Shown one piece after another: positions 1-9,049 of a DNA stretch of 19,670 bases. This DNA is from Paracoccaceae bacterium (GTDB taxonomy: Bacteria > Pseudomonadota > Alphaproteobacteria > Rhodobacterales > Rhodobacteraceae). A program made the position numbers and the translations under genes. Below the pieces are notes generated by a model, which saw only the letters and a list, made by a program, of their open reading frames with translations, searched no databases and had not been told where the DNA came from. The first letter of the stretch is position 1. Every line of letters begins with the position of its first letter. Location of the stretch: NCBI GenBank assembly GCA_007134805.1, contig SLKB01000159.1:1-19670 (forward strand), written 5' to 3'.

Positions 1-573
1 GTCAAGATCGGGCTGGAACTGGGCCCGGTCTTTGCCTTTTTCGTGGGCTATATCAGCACCCGCGGGCAAAGCTATGTGATCGGTGGCACCGAATACGACG
101 CCTTCATCCTGCTGACCGCGGCCTTCATCCCGCTGATGGCGGTGGCGACCTTCGCGTTATGGAAACTCTCGGGGCGGCTGAGCCGGTTGCAGGTAGTGAC
201 ACTTGTCATGGTGGTGCTTTTCGGGGGGCTGACTGTCTGGCTCAATGACGAGCGGTTCTTCAAGATGAAGCCGACGGCCGTCTATTCGATCTTCGCGCTT
301 TTGTTGTTCATCGGGCTTGCGCGCGGCCAAAGCTGGCTGGAACTGGTGATGGAGGGCGCGTTGCCGCTGAAACACGAAGGCTGGATCCTGCTCACGCGCA
401 GGTTGGCCCTGATGTTCGCGGCGATGGCGATGGCCAATGAGATCGTCTGGCGGACGATGTCCACGGATGCCTGGGTGAATTTCCGCACCTTCGTGCTGCC
501 CCTTGCGCTCTTTGCCTTCTTCCTTGCGCAGAGCAGGCTCTTCCAGACCTACAGTTCAGCCCCGAAGGAATAG
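1..573 (+). CDS. yciB: Inner membrane septation protein A (YciB/IspZ family), 5' end cut off
   Basis: The reading frame is open from base 1 to a TAG at 571-573, giving 190 residues with only the first few amino acids missing. The visible N-terminus (KIGLELGPVFAFFVGY) matches the conserved start of YciB/IspZ proteins, in which a L-E-x-G-P stretch leads into the first membrane helix. About five hydrophobic segments follow, and a charged stretch with KMKPT (around residue 89) and a GWxxLTRR-like motif (around residue 128) are typical of the family. Full-length members are near 180-200 residues, so very little is lost. The family is an integral inner-membrane protein linked to septation and envelope integrity; its biochemical role is poorly defined. 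The gene is convergent with the glutathione S-transferase gene. Confidence 0.85.
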   Translation, partial: VKIGLELGPVFAFFVGYISTRGQSYVIGGTEYDAFILLTAAFIPLMAVATFALWKLSGRLSRLQVVTLVMVVLFGGLTVWLNDERFFKMKPTAVYSIFALLLFIGLARGQSWLELVMEGALPLKHEGWILLTRRLALMFAAMAMANEIVWRTMSTDAWVNFRTFVLPLALFAFFLAQSRLFQTYSSAPKE

Positions 574-599
574 GCGCCGCACATTGCCCGCGCGGCGCC
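573..599. terminator. GC-rich hairpin between convergent genes
   Basis: GGCGCCGC (573-580) and GCGGCGCC (592-599) form a perfect 8-bp stem with an 11-base loop. It starts at the last base of the yciB stop codon and ends 8 bases from the stop of the convergent glutathione S-transferase gene. There is no T-tract on either side, so it is not a textbook intrinsic terminator. It may act as a weak bidirectional terminator or 3'-end stabiliser. Confidence 0.4.
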
Positions 600-606
600 C
601 GAGCGC

Positions 607-1314
607 TCAGCCGCGCTTGCCGAAGAGGATCTTCTGCGCCTCGCGGTCGTCCTGCAGCGAGACGCGCCTGTCCTCGCCCAGCGCGCGGCCCTTGCGCACG
701 GCCTCGCGCTCGCCCACGAGATCGAGCCAGCGCGCGAGACTCGGCTTGTCATCGAGCACTTGCGCCTGCCCTTCCCAGAGCGAGGCCCAGGGCCAGATCG
801 CCATATCGGCAATCGAGTAGAAATTGCCCGCGACATATTCATTCGCTGCCAATTGCCGGTCGAGCACACCATAGAGCCGCTTGACCTCGTTGCGATAGCG
901 GTCCTTCGCATAGGGCAGGTCTTGCGGTGGATCCATCGTGGGGGCGTATTTCAGGAAGTGATGCGCCTGACCGGCCATCGGCCCGAGTCCACCCATCTGC
1001 CACATCAGCCATTGATCGACCACGATGCGGTCGCGCTCGCTCGGGCCGCCGAACTGGCCGGTCTTGCGCGCGAGATATTGCAGGATCGCGCCGGATTCAA
1101 AGATCGAGACCGGCGCACCATCGGGGCCATCGGGGTCAACGAGGGCAGGCATCCGGTTGTTGGGCGAGATCTTCAGGAAGTCGGGTTCGAACTGGTCGCC
1201 CGCGCCGATATTGACGTAATTGACCTTGTAGGGCAGGCCCATCTCCTCGAGCGCGATGGAGATTTTCCAGCCATTGGGCGTGGGCCAGTAATACAGTTCA
1301 ATCTTGTCGGACAT
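607..1314 (-). CDS. Glutathione S-transferase family protein (Nu-class-like, YfcG/YghU type)
   Basis: A 235-residue cytosolic thioredoxin-fold transferase. The N-terminal domain (about residues 1-85) carries TPNGWKISIALEE, GDQFEPDFLKISPNNRMPALVD and FESGAILQYLA. This is the arrangement of Nu-class enzymes such as YfcG and YghU, in which a Thr/Asn pair near the N-terminus contacts glutathione and gives disulfide-bond reductase activity. The helical C-terminal domain (about 90-220) contains the usual SIADMAIWPW N-capping-box region. The ATG at 1314 is preferred over an upstream in-frame start at 1344 because AGGAG lies 5 bases before it and MSDKIELYYWPTPNG is the normal family start. The gene stands alone, downstream of the molybdenum hydroxylase operon terminator. 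Its substrate cannot be told from sequence. Confidence 0.88.
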   Translation of the reverse strand: MSDKIELYYWPTPNGWKISIALEEMGLPYKVNYVNIGAGDQFEPDFLKISPNNRMPALVDPDGPDGAPVSIFESGAILQYLARKTGQFGGPSERDRIVVDQWLMWQMGGLGPMAGQAHHFLKYAPTMDPPQDLPYAKDRYRNEVKRLYGVLDRQLAANEYVAGNFYSIADMAIWPWASLWEGQAQVLDDKPSLARWLDLVGEREAVRKGRALGEDRRVSLQDDREAQKILFGKRG

Positions 1315-1383
1315 GCGAACTCCTGTGATGCGATGTTGCTGCACAAGCTAAACATGCAGGGCGCGATTCCAAGGCGGCGGATC

Positions 1384-1411
1384 AAAAAAGGGGCCCCGCG
1401 CGGGGGCCCCT
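1384..1411 (-). terminator. Rho-independent terminator of the cox-like operon
   Basis: On the minus strand a perfect 9-bp stem, AGGGGCCCC paired with GGGGCCCCT, closes a 5-base loop and is followed at once by six T residues (AAAAAA on the plus strand, 1384-1389). It lies 28 bases beyond the coxM-like stop codon and upstream of the glutathione S-transferase start. It therefore separates the two transcription units. Confidence 0.9.
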
Positions 1412-1438
1412 CTGGCCAGGCAGCAAGATGCTGGCGGT

Positions 1439-2227
1439 TCAGGACGCGGCCACAACCGCTCGGCGGGTCATGACAGCCACCAGATGCGCGCGATAGGCGG
1501 CCGAGCCGTGCAGATCGGCGATCATGTCATCGGCTGGGCAGGAAAGACCCGACAGCGCCTCGGCCGAGAAATCGGAGGCCAGCGCCGCTTCGGCCTCGGA
1601 CCAGCGGAAGACGCCGTTTTCCGACGCGCCTGTGACCGCGACGCGCACCCCGTCCGCATATTTCGCGACGAACACCCCGGTCAGGGCGAAGCGCGAGGCT
1701 GGCTGCAGGAATTTCCCATATGCCGATTTCTGCGGGATCGGGAAGCGCACGGAGGTGATGATCTCATCCTCATCCAGCGCCGTGGTGAACATGCCGAGGA
1801 AGAAGTCATCCGCCGCGATCTCGCGCGCGTTGGTGACGATCACCGCACCTGTGCCGAGAGCTGCCGCCGGATAGCAGGCGGAAGGGTCGTTATTGGCAAG
1901 ACTCCCGCCCAGCGTGCCCCGATTGCGCACGGCAGGATCGCCGATCTGTGCGGCGAGCCCGGCGAGGCCCGGGAACGCGGCCGCAGCCTCCGTGGCGACG
2001 CGGGCATGGGTTGTCGCCGCGCCCACCTCCAGCATGTCACCCTCGTGCCTGATGCCCTGCATCTCGGCGATGCCCATGAGGCTGACGAGCACCTCGGGCG
2101 CGTTGAGCCGCGCCTTCATCGACGGGATCAGGGTCTGCCCGCCCGAGAGCGGTTGCGCCTCTTCAGCGGCAAGCGCCTGCACGGCGTCGGCCACGGTCGA
2201 GGGTTTGACGAACTCGAAATTATGCAT
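1439..2227 (-). CDS. coxM: FAD-binding medium subunit of a molybdenum hydroxylase (CoxM-like)
   Basis: A 262-residue FAD subunit of the xanthine dehydrogenase/CO dehydrogenase family. It should pass electrons from the 2Fe-2S subunit to a quinone or other acceptor. The FAD-binding motifs are clear: SGGQTLIPS at residues 28-36 (first pyrophosphate loop) and TLGGSLANNDP at 105-115 (second loop), followed by the CO-dehydrogenase flavoprotein C-terminal domain from about 165. The length is normal for CoxM proteins, about 260-290. The ATG at 2227 has a GGGAG-AAGGA ribosome binding region, and the gene begins 12 bases after the large-subunit stop. This implies cotranscription and probably coupled translation. 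It is the last gene of the operon before the terminator. The symbol is used by homology only; CO oxidation is not demonstrated. Confidence 0.9.
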   Translation of the reverse strand: MHNFEFVKPSTVADAVQALAAEEAQPLSGGQTLIPSMKARLNAPEVLVSLMGIAEMQGIRHEGDMLEVGAATTHARVATEAAAAFPGLAGLAAQIGDPAVRNRGTLGGSLANNDPSACYPAAALGTGAVIVTNAREIAADDFFLGMFTTALDEDEIITSVRFPIPQKSAYGKFLQPASRFALTGVFVAKYADGVRVAVTGASENGVFRWSEAEAALASDFSAEALSGLSCPADDMIADLHGSAAYRAHLVAVMTRRAVVAAS

Positions 2228-2239
2228 GGTCCTTCTCCC

Positions 2240-4612
<2,373 letters not shown>

Positions 4613-4684
4613 GCATTCCTCCACTTGTCAGCATGTCGTGCCGGGCTGCACCATAGCGCCCTGCCGCACGTTGAATTCGCGCCA

Positions 4685-5170
4685 TCATTCCGCAGCGAGC
4701 GCGGTCGTATCCTGCCCGGACGCCGCCATCACCGCGCGCACGATGTTCTGGTAGCCGGTGCAGCGGCAGATATTGCCCTCGAGGTAGTGGCGCACCTCGT
4801 CCTCGGTGGGCTTGGGGTTCTCGGCGAGGAGCGCTGCAGTGGACATCACCATGCCCGGCGTGCAGAAGCCACATTGCAGACCGTGATAATCCTGGAACGC
4901 CTGCTGGATCCGCCCGAGCGAGCCATCGGCATTGGCCATGCCTTCAATGGTCGTGACCTCGGCCCCGTCCAGATCGGCCGCGAAGGCCGTGCAGGCCTTG
5001 ACCGCCGCGCCATCCACCAGAACCACGCAGGCCCCGCATTGGCTGGTATCGCAGCCGACATGGGTCCCCGTCAGCCCCAGCCCCTCGCGCAGATAGGCCG
5101 ACAGCAATGTCCGCCCCTCTGCCTCGGCCGCCATTGGCTTGCCGTTCACCTTCATTGAAACTCTTGGCAT
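4685..5170 (-). CDS. coxS: [2Fe-2S] small subunit of the molybdenum hydroxylase (CoxS-like)
   Basis: A 161-residue electron-transfer subunit with two iron-sulfur clusters. The plant-ferredoxin-like N-terminal domain has Cys40, Cys45, Cys48 and Cys60 ([10 protein letters not shown], then C after eleven residues). The helical C-terminal domain has Cys100, Cys103, Cys135 and Cys137 (CGFC and CRC). All eight ligands are present. The ATG at 5170 follows GGGAGG by six bases. The next gene, coxL-like, begins 72 bases after this stop, and the order S-L-M is the one reported for form II clusters (form I is usually M-S-L). A 73-base gap separates it from the upstream molybdopterin-binding gene, so an internal promoter is possible, but I see no clear one. 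Confidence 0.93.
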   Translation of the reverse strand: MPRVSMKVNGKPMAAEAEGRTLLSAYLREGLGLTGTHVGCDTSQCGACVVLVDGAAVKACTAFAADLDGAEVTTIEGMANADGSLGRIQQAFQDYHGLQCGFCTPGMVMSTAALLAENPKPTEDEVRHYLEGNICRCTGYQNIVRAVMAASGQDTTALAAE

Positions 5171-5243
5171 CAGACACCTCCCTTGCGTCTTTTTCAGCGA
5201 GAGTAAAACACGGATAGACGCACCCGCATATCACACCTTTGGC

Positions 5244-6275
5244 CTAGTTCCGTGGCGTCACCTTGCCGGGCGCGGCGCGCTCTCCGATCCGCCTTGGACG
5301 GGGGCGTGAGGGAATTTCCTTCAGCAGCCCCCCGACCCCCATGCCCATGATCTGCGCAGGCGTCGGGGTGAGCCCGCAGATCACCCGCTCCATCACCCAG
5401 TCCGCCCCGTTGAGCGCAGGGCTGCGCGCGCAGCCCGGCAGGCCGATCACCGGGCGGGCTTGCAGTGCGCCCAGGAACAGAAGATTGCCCGGATCGACCG
5501 GCATTCCGAAATGCGACACTGTGCCACCCGCGCGCCGCAGCGCCTCGGGCGCGGTATCCTGCAGATCGGACGTGGCGGACCCGGTGAGGATGAGCACCAG
5601 GTCTTCATCGGCCGCCCGGAGGGCCGCGGCCAGCGGGGCCGTGGCATGCGGCACGCTGACCGCGGGGGCCAGCGTGACGCCCAGCCGCTCGAGCCGCGCT
5701 GCCATCACGGCATGGCCCTTCGCGGGGTCGAAATCCGCCCCGATCCGGGTCTGGATCAGGCGCGCGTGGCGCAGCACCGGGGCCTGCAGGCGCAGGCCCG
5801 CGCGCCCGGCCTCGGCGGCCTGCGCGACCGCACGCGCCGGCACCCCGTAGGAAATGATCTTGACCGTCGCTGCAAGCGCGCCGGGATCAAGGCGCATGAA
5901 ATCGGTGTGGCAGGCCAGCGTGATCGCGGGATCGACCGCGTTCAGGGCATGGATGCGTTCGACAATCACCCGTAACAGCCCCGGCCCCTCGGCCAGGATA
6001 TTCACACGCCCCGTGCCCACTGGCACAAGGCGCAGCCCGGTGCCCGCAGGGTCGGGGACCAGCGCCTCGGCCACGCGGAGGGCAGCGGCATCCTCGTCGA
6101 CATCATCGGGGTCAAGCCGCGCAACAGTCACCTCGGAGAGCCCGGCCGCCGCCAGATCCTCGAGATCCGCGCGGCCAAGCAGGGTGCCCTTGCGCAAGTG
6201 GCTCGCGTGCAGCGCCACCGAATGCGCAAGGATCGCGCCCTCTGCCTGATCGAGCTGGACAAGCCCGAATTTCAT
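5244..6275 (-). CDS. Molybdopterin-binding protein (MoeA/MogA-like fold), cofactor maturation
   Basis: A 343-residue protein starting MKFGLVQLDQAEGAILAHS, the usual opening of molybdopterin-binding proteins encoded beside molybdenum hydroxylases. The C-terminal half carries the MoCF-biosynthesis type domain: LILTGSATSD (the Gly-Ser loop that contacts molybdopterin), then GMPVDPGNLLFLG and VIGLPGCARS. In related bacteria this domain is often fused to or beside a MobA-like nucleotidyltransferase that makes the cytidylated cofactor (MCD) used by this enzyme family; no nucleotidyltransferase domain is visible here. A role in preparing or delivering cofactor to the CoxL-like subunit is inferred from context. 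Its ATG overlaps the stop of the XdhC-like gene in an ATGA, which indicates translational coupling. Confidence 0.82.
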   Translation of the reverse strand: MKFGLVQLDQAEGAILAHSVALHASHLRKGTLLGRADLEDLAAAGLSEVTVARLDPDDVDEDAAALRVAEALVPDPAGTGLRLVPVGTGRVNILAEGPGLLRVIVERIHALNAVDPAITLACHTDFMRLDPGALAATVKIISYGVPARAVAQAAEAGRAGLRLQAPVLRHARLIQTRIGADFDPAKGHAVMAARLERLGVTLAPAVSVPHATAPLAAALRAADEDLVLILTGSATSDLQDTAPEALRRAGGTVSHFGMPVDPGNLLFLGALQARPVIGLPGCARSPALNGADWVMERVICGLTPTPAQIMGMGVGGLLKEIPSRPRPRRIGERAAPGKVTPRN

Positions 6276-7258
6276 CGCGGCCCCCGCAACGCGAGGATGA
6301 TCTGGGCGAGCGTCGCGACAGCGATCTCGGCAGGGCTGCGCGCGCCGATATTCAGGCCGACCGGCGCCTCGATGCGTTGCAACCGCTCCTCGGTGAGCCC
6401 TGCTGCGCGCAGCCTCTCCAGCCGCTTGGCATGCGTCCGCCTGGAGCCGAGGCAGCCAAGATAGAAGACCTCCGAGTTGAGCGCGGCGATGATCGCGGGA
6501 TCATCGAGCTTGCTGTCATGCGTGAGCGTGACCACAGCCGTACGCCTGTCGGGCTTGAGGATTGCCAGCGCCTCATCCGGCCAGTCCTCAACGATCTTCT
6601 CGCCGGGGAAGCGGGCCGCTGCGCCGAACACCTCACGCGGGTCGACCAGCACCGGATCAAAGCCTGCCAGCCGCGCCATGGGCACAAGCGCCTGCGCGAT
6701 ATGCACCGCCCCCACGACGATCAGGCGCAGCGGCGGCAGGTGCAGGGTTAGCATGCGCCCATCCGAGTCGGGGCCAGAGCGATCCTCGCGCAGCCGGTCG
6801 CCGAGGTCAGGATGATCCGCGTTGACAAGCTCGCGCTGCCAGCTGTTCAGATCCGTGCGCAGCGCAACGACCCGGCGCGCGGCACGCGCGGCAACCAGAT
6901 CCGCCAGGAGGCCCGCGTCGAAGGCCGGCGCCGCGCCGCCCACCGGCTCGACCAGCACCTTGATCGTTCCGCCGCAGGCGAGGCCCACCTCGAAGGCTGT
7001 CTCATCGGCGACACCGAAGCTCGCCACGCGCGGCTGACCATCGCGCAGCGCCTCGAGCGCCTCGATCACCACGGCCCCTTCGACGCAGCCGCCCGAGACC
7101 GAGCCCATGATCTTGCCCTCGCCCGAAATCGCAAGCTGGCTGCCGGCCTGACGCGGCGCGGAACCCCATGTCTCGATCACTGTGGCGAGTGCCGCACCGT
7201 GGCCCATGCGGTGCCAGTCAAGCGCGATTTCCGGGATCTGGTCGTGTCGATGCGTCAT
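6272..7258 (-). CDS. xdhC: XdhC/CoxI family molybdenum cofactor insertion protein
   Basis: A 328-residue member of the XdhC/CoxI family. These proteins bind molybdenum cofactor, help its sulfuration and insert it into xanthine-dehydrogenase-type enzymes. The N-terminal XdhC_CoxI domain shows GSAPRQAGSQLAI (from residue 32) and GSVSGGCVEGAV (from residue 52), including Cys58 of the conserved GGCVE motif. The C-terminal Rossmann-like domain shows RLIVVGAVHIAQALVPMA and YLGCLGSRRTHAKR. The ATG at 7258 is chosen over a GTG at 7282 because an AAGGGG-like site precedes it and MTHRHDQIPEIALDW resembles usual family starts. It is the first recognised gene of the operon, 118 bases downstream of a small unknown gene on the same strand, and overlaps the next gene by 4 bases. 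Confidence 0.9.
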   Translation of the reverse strand: MTHRHDQIPEIALDWHRMGHGAALATVIETWGSAPRQAGSQLAISGEGKIMGSVSGGCVEGAVVIEALEALRDGQPRVASFGVADETAFEVGLACGGTIKVLVEPVGGAAPAFDAGLLADLVAARAARRVVALRTDLNSWQRELVNADHPDLGDRLREDRSGPDSDGRMLTLHLPPLRLIVVGAVHIAQALVPMARLAGFDPVLVDPREVFGAAARFPGEKIVEDWPDEALAILKPDRRTAVVTLTHDSKLDDPAIIAALNSEVFYLGCLGSRRTHAKRLERLRAAGLTEERLQRIEAPVGLNIGARSPAEIAVATLAQIILALRGPR

Positions 7259-7376
7259 GCGCCCCTTCTTGCCGCCAACCACACCCCGTCGGTCAAGCGT
7301 GCTGTCCGCGACAGGATGCCATCATCCCCACGGCTTGGCAAATACGACCTTGGGCTGATGCGCTCGTGGCGCGGGC

Positions 7377-7571
7377 TCAGCCGGTCTGCCTTGCCGCATG
7401 ACTGTGCAGCAAGCGCGGCGCGACCTTGCAGCGCCATCGGTTGTCATGATCGGTTTGCGTCTGTCGCAACGCGCGCAGCGCGAGTTCCAGAATAGCCTTC
7501 TGGTGGGCCTCCTCGGTCTTTCGACATGCGTTGGGCACGTCGCTTTGGCCTTTCGGAATCGTCTCTGGCAT
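7377..7571 (-). CDS. Small hypothetical protein, 64 residues
   Basis: I do not recognise this protein. The ATG at 7571 has a strong, well-spaced ribosome binding site (GGGAGG six bases upstream). The product begins MPETIPKGQSDVPNACRKTE, continues as a likely amphipathic helix (EEAHQKAILELALRALR), and ends in a basic tail rich in Arg and His. It contains two cysteines and has no signal peptide or membrane segment. A competing frame on the same strand is open over 7322-7612, but it lacks a good start site and is Arg/Pro-rich like a GC-driven shadow. The gene sits between hsp20 and xdhC on the same strand. The strong start site argues for a real gene; the lack of a recognised family and the odd C-terminus argue for caution. 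Confidence 0.45.
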   Translation of the reverse strand: MPETIPKGQSDVPNACRKTEEAHQKAILELALRALRQTQTDHDNRWRCKVAPRLLHSHAARQTG

Positions 7572-7646
7572 GGCTGTCCCTCCCTTGGCCTTACGCAGAG
7601 TGTAGCAATCAATGGTGGTTCTGGCCATAATCAAGATTCACCTTGA

Positions 7647-7678
7647 GCGGCCGCATATGGGTCGCGCGATGCGGCCGC
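7647..7678. repeat. Perfect 10-bp inverted repeat downstream of hsp20
   Basis: GCGGCCGCAT (7647-7656) and ATGCGGCCGC (7669-7678) are exact reverse complements with a 12-base loop. They lie 38 bases beyond the hsp20 stop codon, in the gap before the small gene at 7571. There is no T-tract on the minus strand, so a terminator or RNA-stabilising hairpin for hsp20 is likely but not of the standard intrinsic form. A shorter repeat, TCAAG/CTTGA (7631-7646), lies directly beside it. Confidence 0.6.
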
Positions 7679-7716
7679 AGGGCGGCGCATCGCGTGGGGT
7701 CTGTATCGCGCGGGGT

Positions 7717-8133
7717 CTATTCGGTGGTGATCTCGATGCGCTTGCCCTTGACGCTCTCGGCCGGTTTGCGTGGAAGCCGCAGCGTCAGCACCCCGTCCTT
7801 CAGCCGCGCGTCAACCCTGTCGGGATCGGCATCGGCCGGCAGGCGAAAGCTGCGCGAGAAGGCCCCGTACTGGCGTTCCGAGAAAAACCAGGTCTCGCCC
7901 TTCTCCTGGCGGCTTGCGCGTTTCTCACCCCGGATAGTCATCACGCCCTGATCGACCGAGATGTCGATATCCTCCTGCACGACGCCGGGCAATTCCATGG
8001 TGATGCTGTAGACATCGTCATCCGAGGACGCATCGACCGCGGGCGAGAGGAACTCGGCCAGCTTGTGACCGAATTGGCGGAAGGGTTCGCTGAGCATGGG
8101 CCAGAACTGACCCATCGGTGTCTTTTCGATCAT
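7717..8133 (-). CDS. Hsp20/alpha-crystallin family small heat-shock protein
   Basis: A 138-residue ATP-independent holdase that binds unfolding proteins in the cytoplasm. After an N-terminal arm (MIEKTPMGQFWPMLSEPFRQ) the alpha-crystallin domain runs from about residue 40. It has DVYSITMELPGV, DIDISVDQGVMTIRGEK, a charged GETWFFSERQYGAFSRSFRLP loop, and the closing motif DGVLTLRLPRKP (the family A-x-x-x-G-V-L-x-L-x-x-P signature in slightly altered form). The ATG at 8133 follows AGGAGG by 5 bases; a longer in-frame start at 8157 is not needed. The upstream gap, shared with the divergent phosphodiesterase gene, contains an FNR-type palindrome. No CIRCE or ROSE-like element is evident by eye. 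Confidence 0.92.
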   Translation of the reverse strand: MIEKTPMGQFWPMLSEPFRQFGHKLAEFLSPAVDASSDDDVYSITMELPGVVQEDIDISVDQGVMTIRGEKRASRQEKGETWFFSERQYGAFSRSFRLPADADPDRVDARLKDGVLTLRLPRKPAESVKGKRIEITTE

Positions 8134-8198
8134 GTGAGCCTCCTGTATGTGGCGCAACCAGAGTGGATATCGCGTAGCGCGGATCGAGCGCCCAGTCG

Positions 8199-8212
8199 TT
8201 GACGCAGGTCAA
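8199..8212. promoter_or_regulatory. Candidate FNR/FnrL (CRP-FNR superfamily) binding site
   Basis: TTGACGCAGGTCAA is a perfect palindrome in its half sites (TTGAC-N4-GTCAA). It fits the pattern TTGA(T/C)-N4-(A/G)TCAA recognised by FNR/FnrL/Dnr-type regulators in Rhodobacteraceae. It is centred 72 bases upstream of the hsp20 ATG and about 71 bases upstream of the phosphodiesterase ATG. On the hsp20 side a GATAT-containing stretch (8167-8171) lies where a -10 element would be if the site acted near -41.5. Binding and direction are inferred. Confidence 0.6.
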
Positions 8213-8275
8213 TCCGAGGCGGCATGCGCATCCCCCCTCGACTCTCGGGCGGTCTCGCGGGCATCATCCCGGGCC

Positions 8276-9049
8276 ATGAGCGATCTGCGCAATCATCCTT
8301 TCCTGACCAGTCCCGGCGCGCGCGCGCTTGCCCATCGCGGGGGCGCGCTTGAGGCTGAAGAGAACACGCTGCCCGCCTTTGCCCATGCCGCAGGGCTGGG
8401 GTTCAGCCATGTCGAGCTTGATGTGCATGCCACGCGCGACGGGGTGGTGGTGGTGCATCATGACCCGGATCTCGCGCGGATCTGCAACGACCCGCGGCGC
8501 ATTGCCGATCTTGACTGGGAAGAGCTGCGCGGGATCCGCACGCGGGGCGGCAATGATATCCCGCGCCTTGAGGATGTGTTGCGCGACTTTCCCGGCCTGT
8601 TCATCGCGATCGAGGCCAAGTCCCGAAGGGTGATCGCCCCCTTGTGTCAGCTTCTTGGGCAGGGCGGCTTTCTTGGCCGCGTGAGCCTCGGGGCGTTCGA
8701 TCCGGCCTGCACGACGCGGGCCTGTGCCGCATTGGGCCCCGACCTGCTCTGGTCGCCGGCGCAGGGACAGGTTGCGCGGCTCTGGGCGCGGGGGTGGGGA
8801 TTGCCGCTCGCACTCGCACCGTTCGGCCTTGTTCAGGTGCCCGAGCGGTGGCACGGCATACCGGTCGTGACGCGGCGATTCGTGCAGGCCGCGCATGCGC
8901 AGGGCGTCGCGGTGCAGGTGTGGACCGTGAATGACGCAGCCTCGATGACGCGGCTTCTGGATATGGGGGTGGACGGGATCATGTCAGATCGCCCGACGCA
9001 GCTCAAGGCGCTGCTGCAGGCGCGCGGGGACTGGCCCTCAGAGGCTTAG
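8276..9049 (+). CDS. ugpQ: Glycerophosphodiester phosphodiesterase (UgpQ-like)
   Basis: A 257-residue cytosolic TIM-barrel enzyme that hydrolyses glycerophosphodiesters to glycerol 3-phosphate and an alcohol. Catalytic features are present: HRGG at 20-23 and EENT at 28-31 (general acid/base His20, metal ligand in the first Glu region), ELD at 47-49 (metal ligands), HHDP from 61 (second catalytic His62), EAKS in the middle of the barrel, and WTVND and GVDGIMSDRP near the C-terminus. The ATG at 8276 (MSDLRNHPFL) is chosen because the family normally starts about 20 residues before HRG; no strong ribosome binding site is seen. There is no signal peptide, so the soluble UgpQ type is likelier than periplasmic GlpQ. 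The last 12 bases overlap the convergent hemolysin III gene. Confidence 0.9.
   Translation: MSDLRNHPFLTSPGARALAHRGGALEAEENTLPAFAHAAGLGFSHVELDVHATRDGVVVVHHDPDLARICNDPRRIADLDWEELRGIRTRGGNDIPRLEDVLRDFPGLFIAIEAKSRRVIAPLCQLLGQGGFLGRVSLGAFDPACTTRACAALGPDLLWSPAQGQVARLWARGWGLPLALAPFGLVQVPERWHGIPVVTRRFVQAAHAQGVAVQVWTVNDAASMTRLLDMGVDGIMSDRPTQLKALLQARGDWPSEA

Noticed and set aside
7322..7612. 96-codon minus-strand frame overlapping the small gene in another frame
   Set aside because: It lacks a ribosome binding site at its start and has Arg/Pro-rich shadow-like composition. The frame starting at 7571 has a much better start signal.
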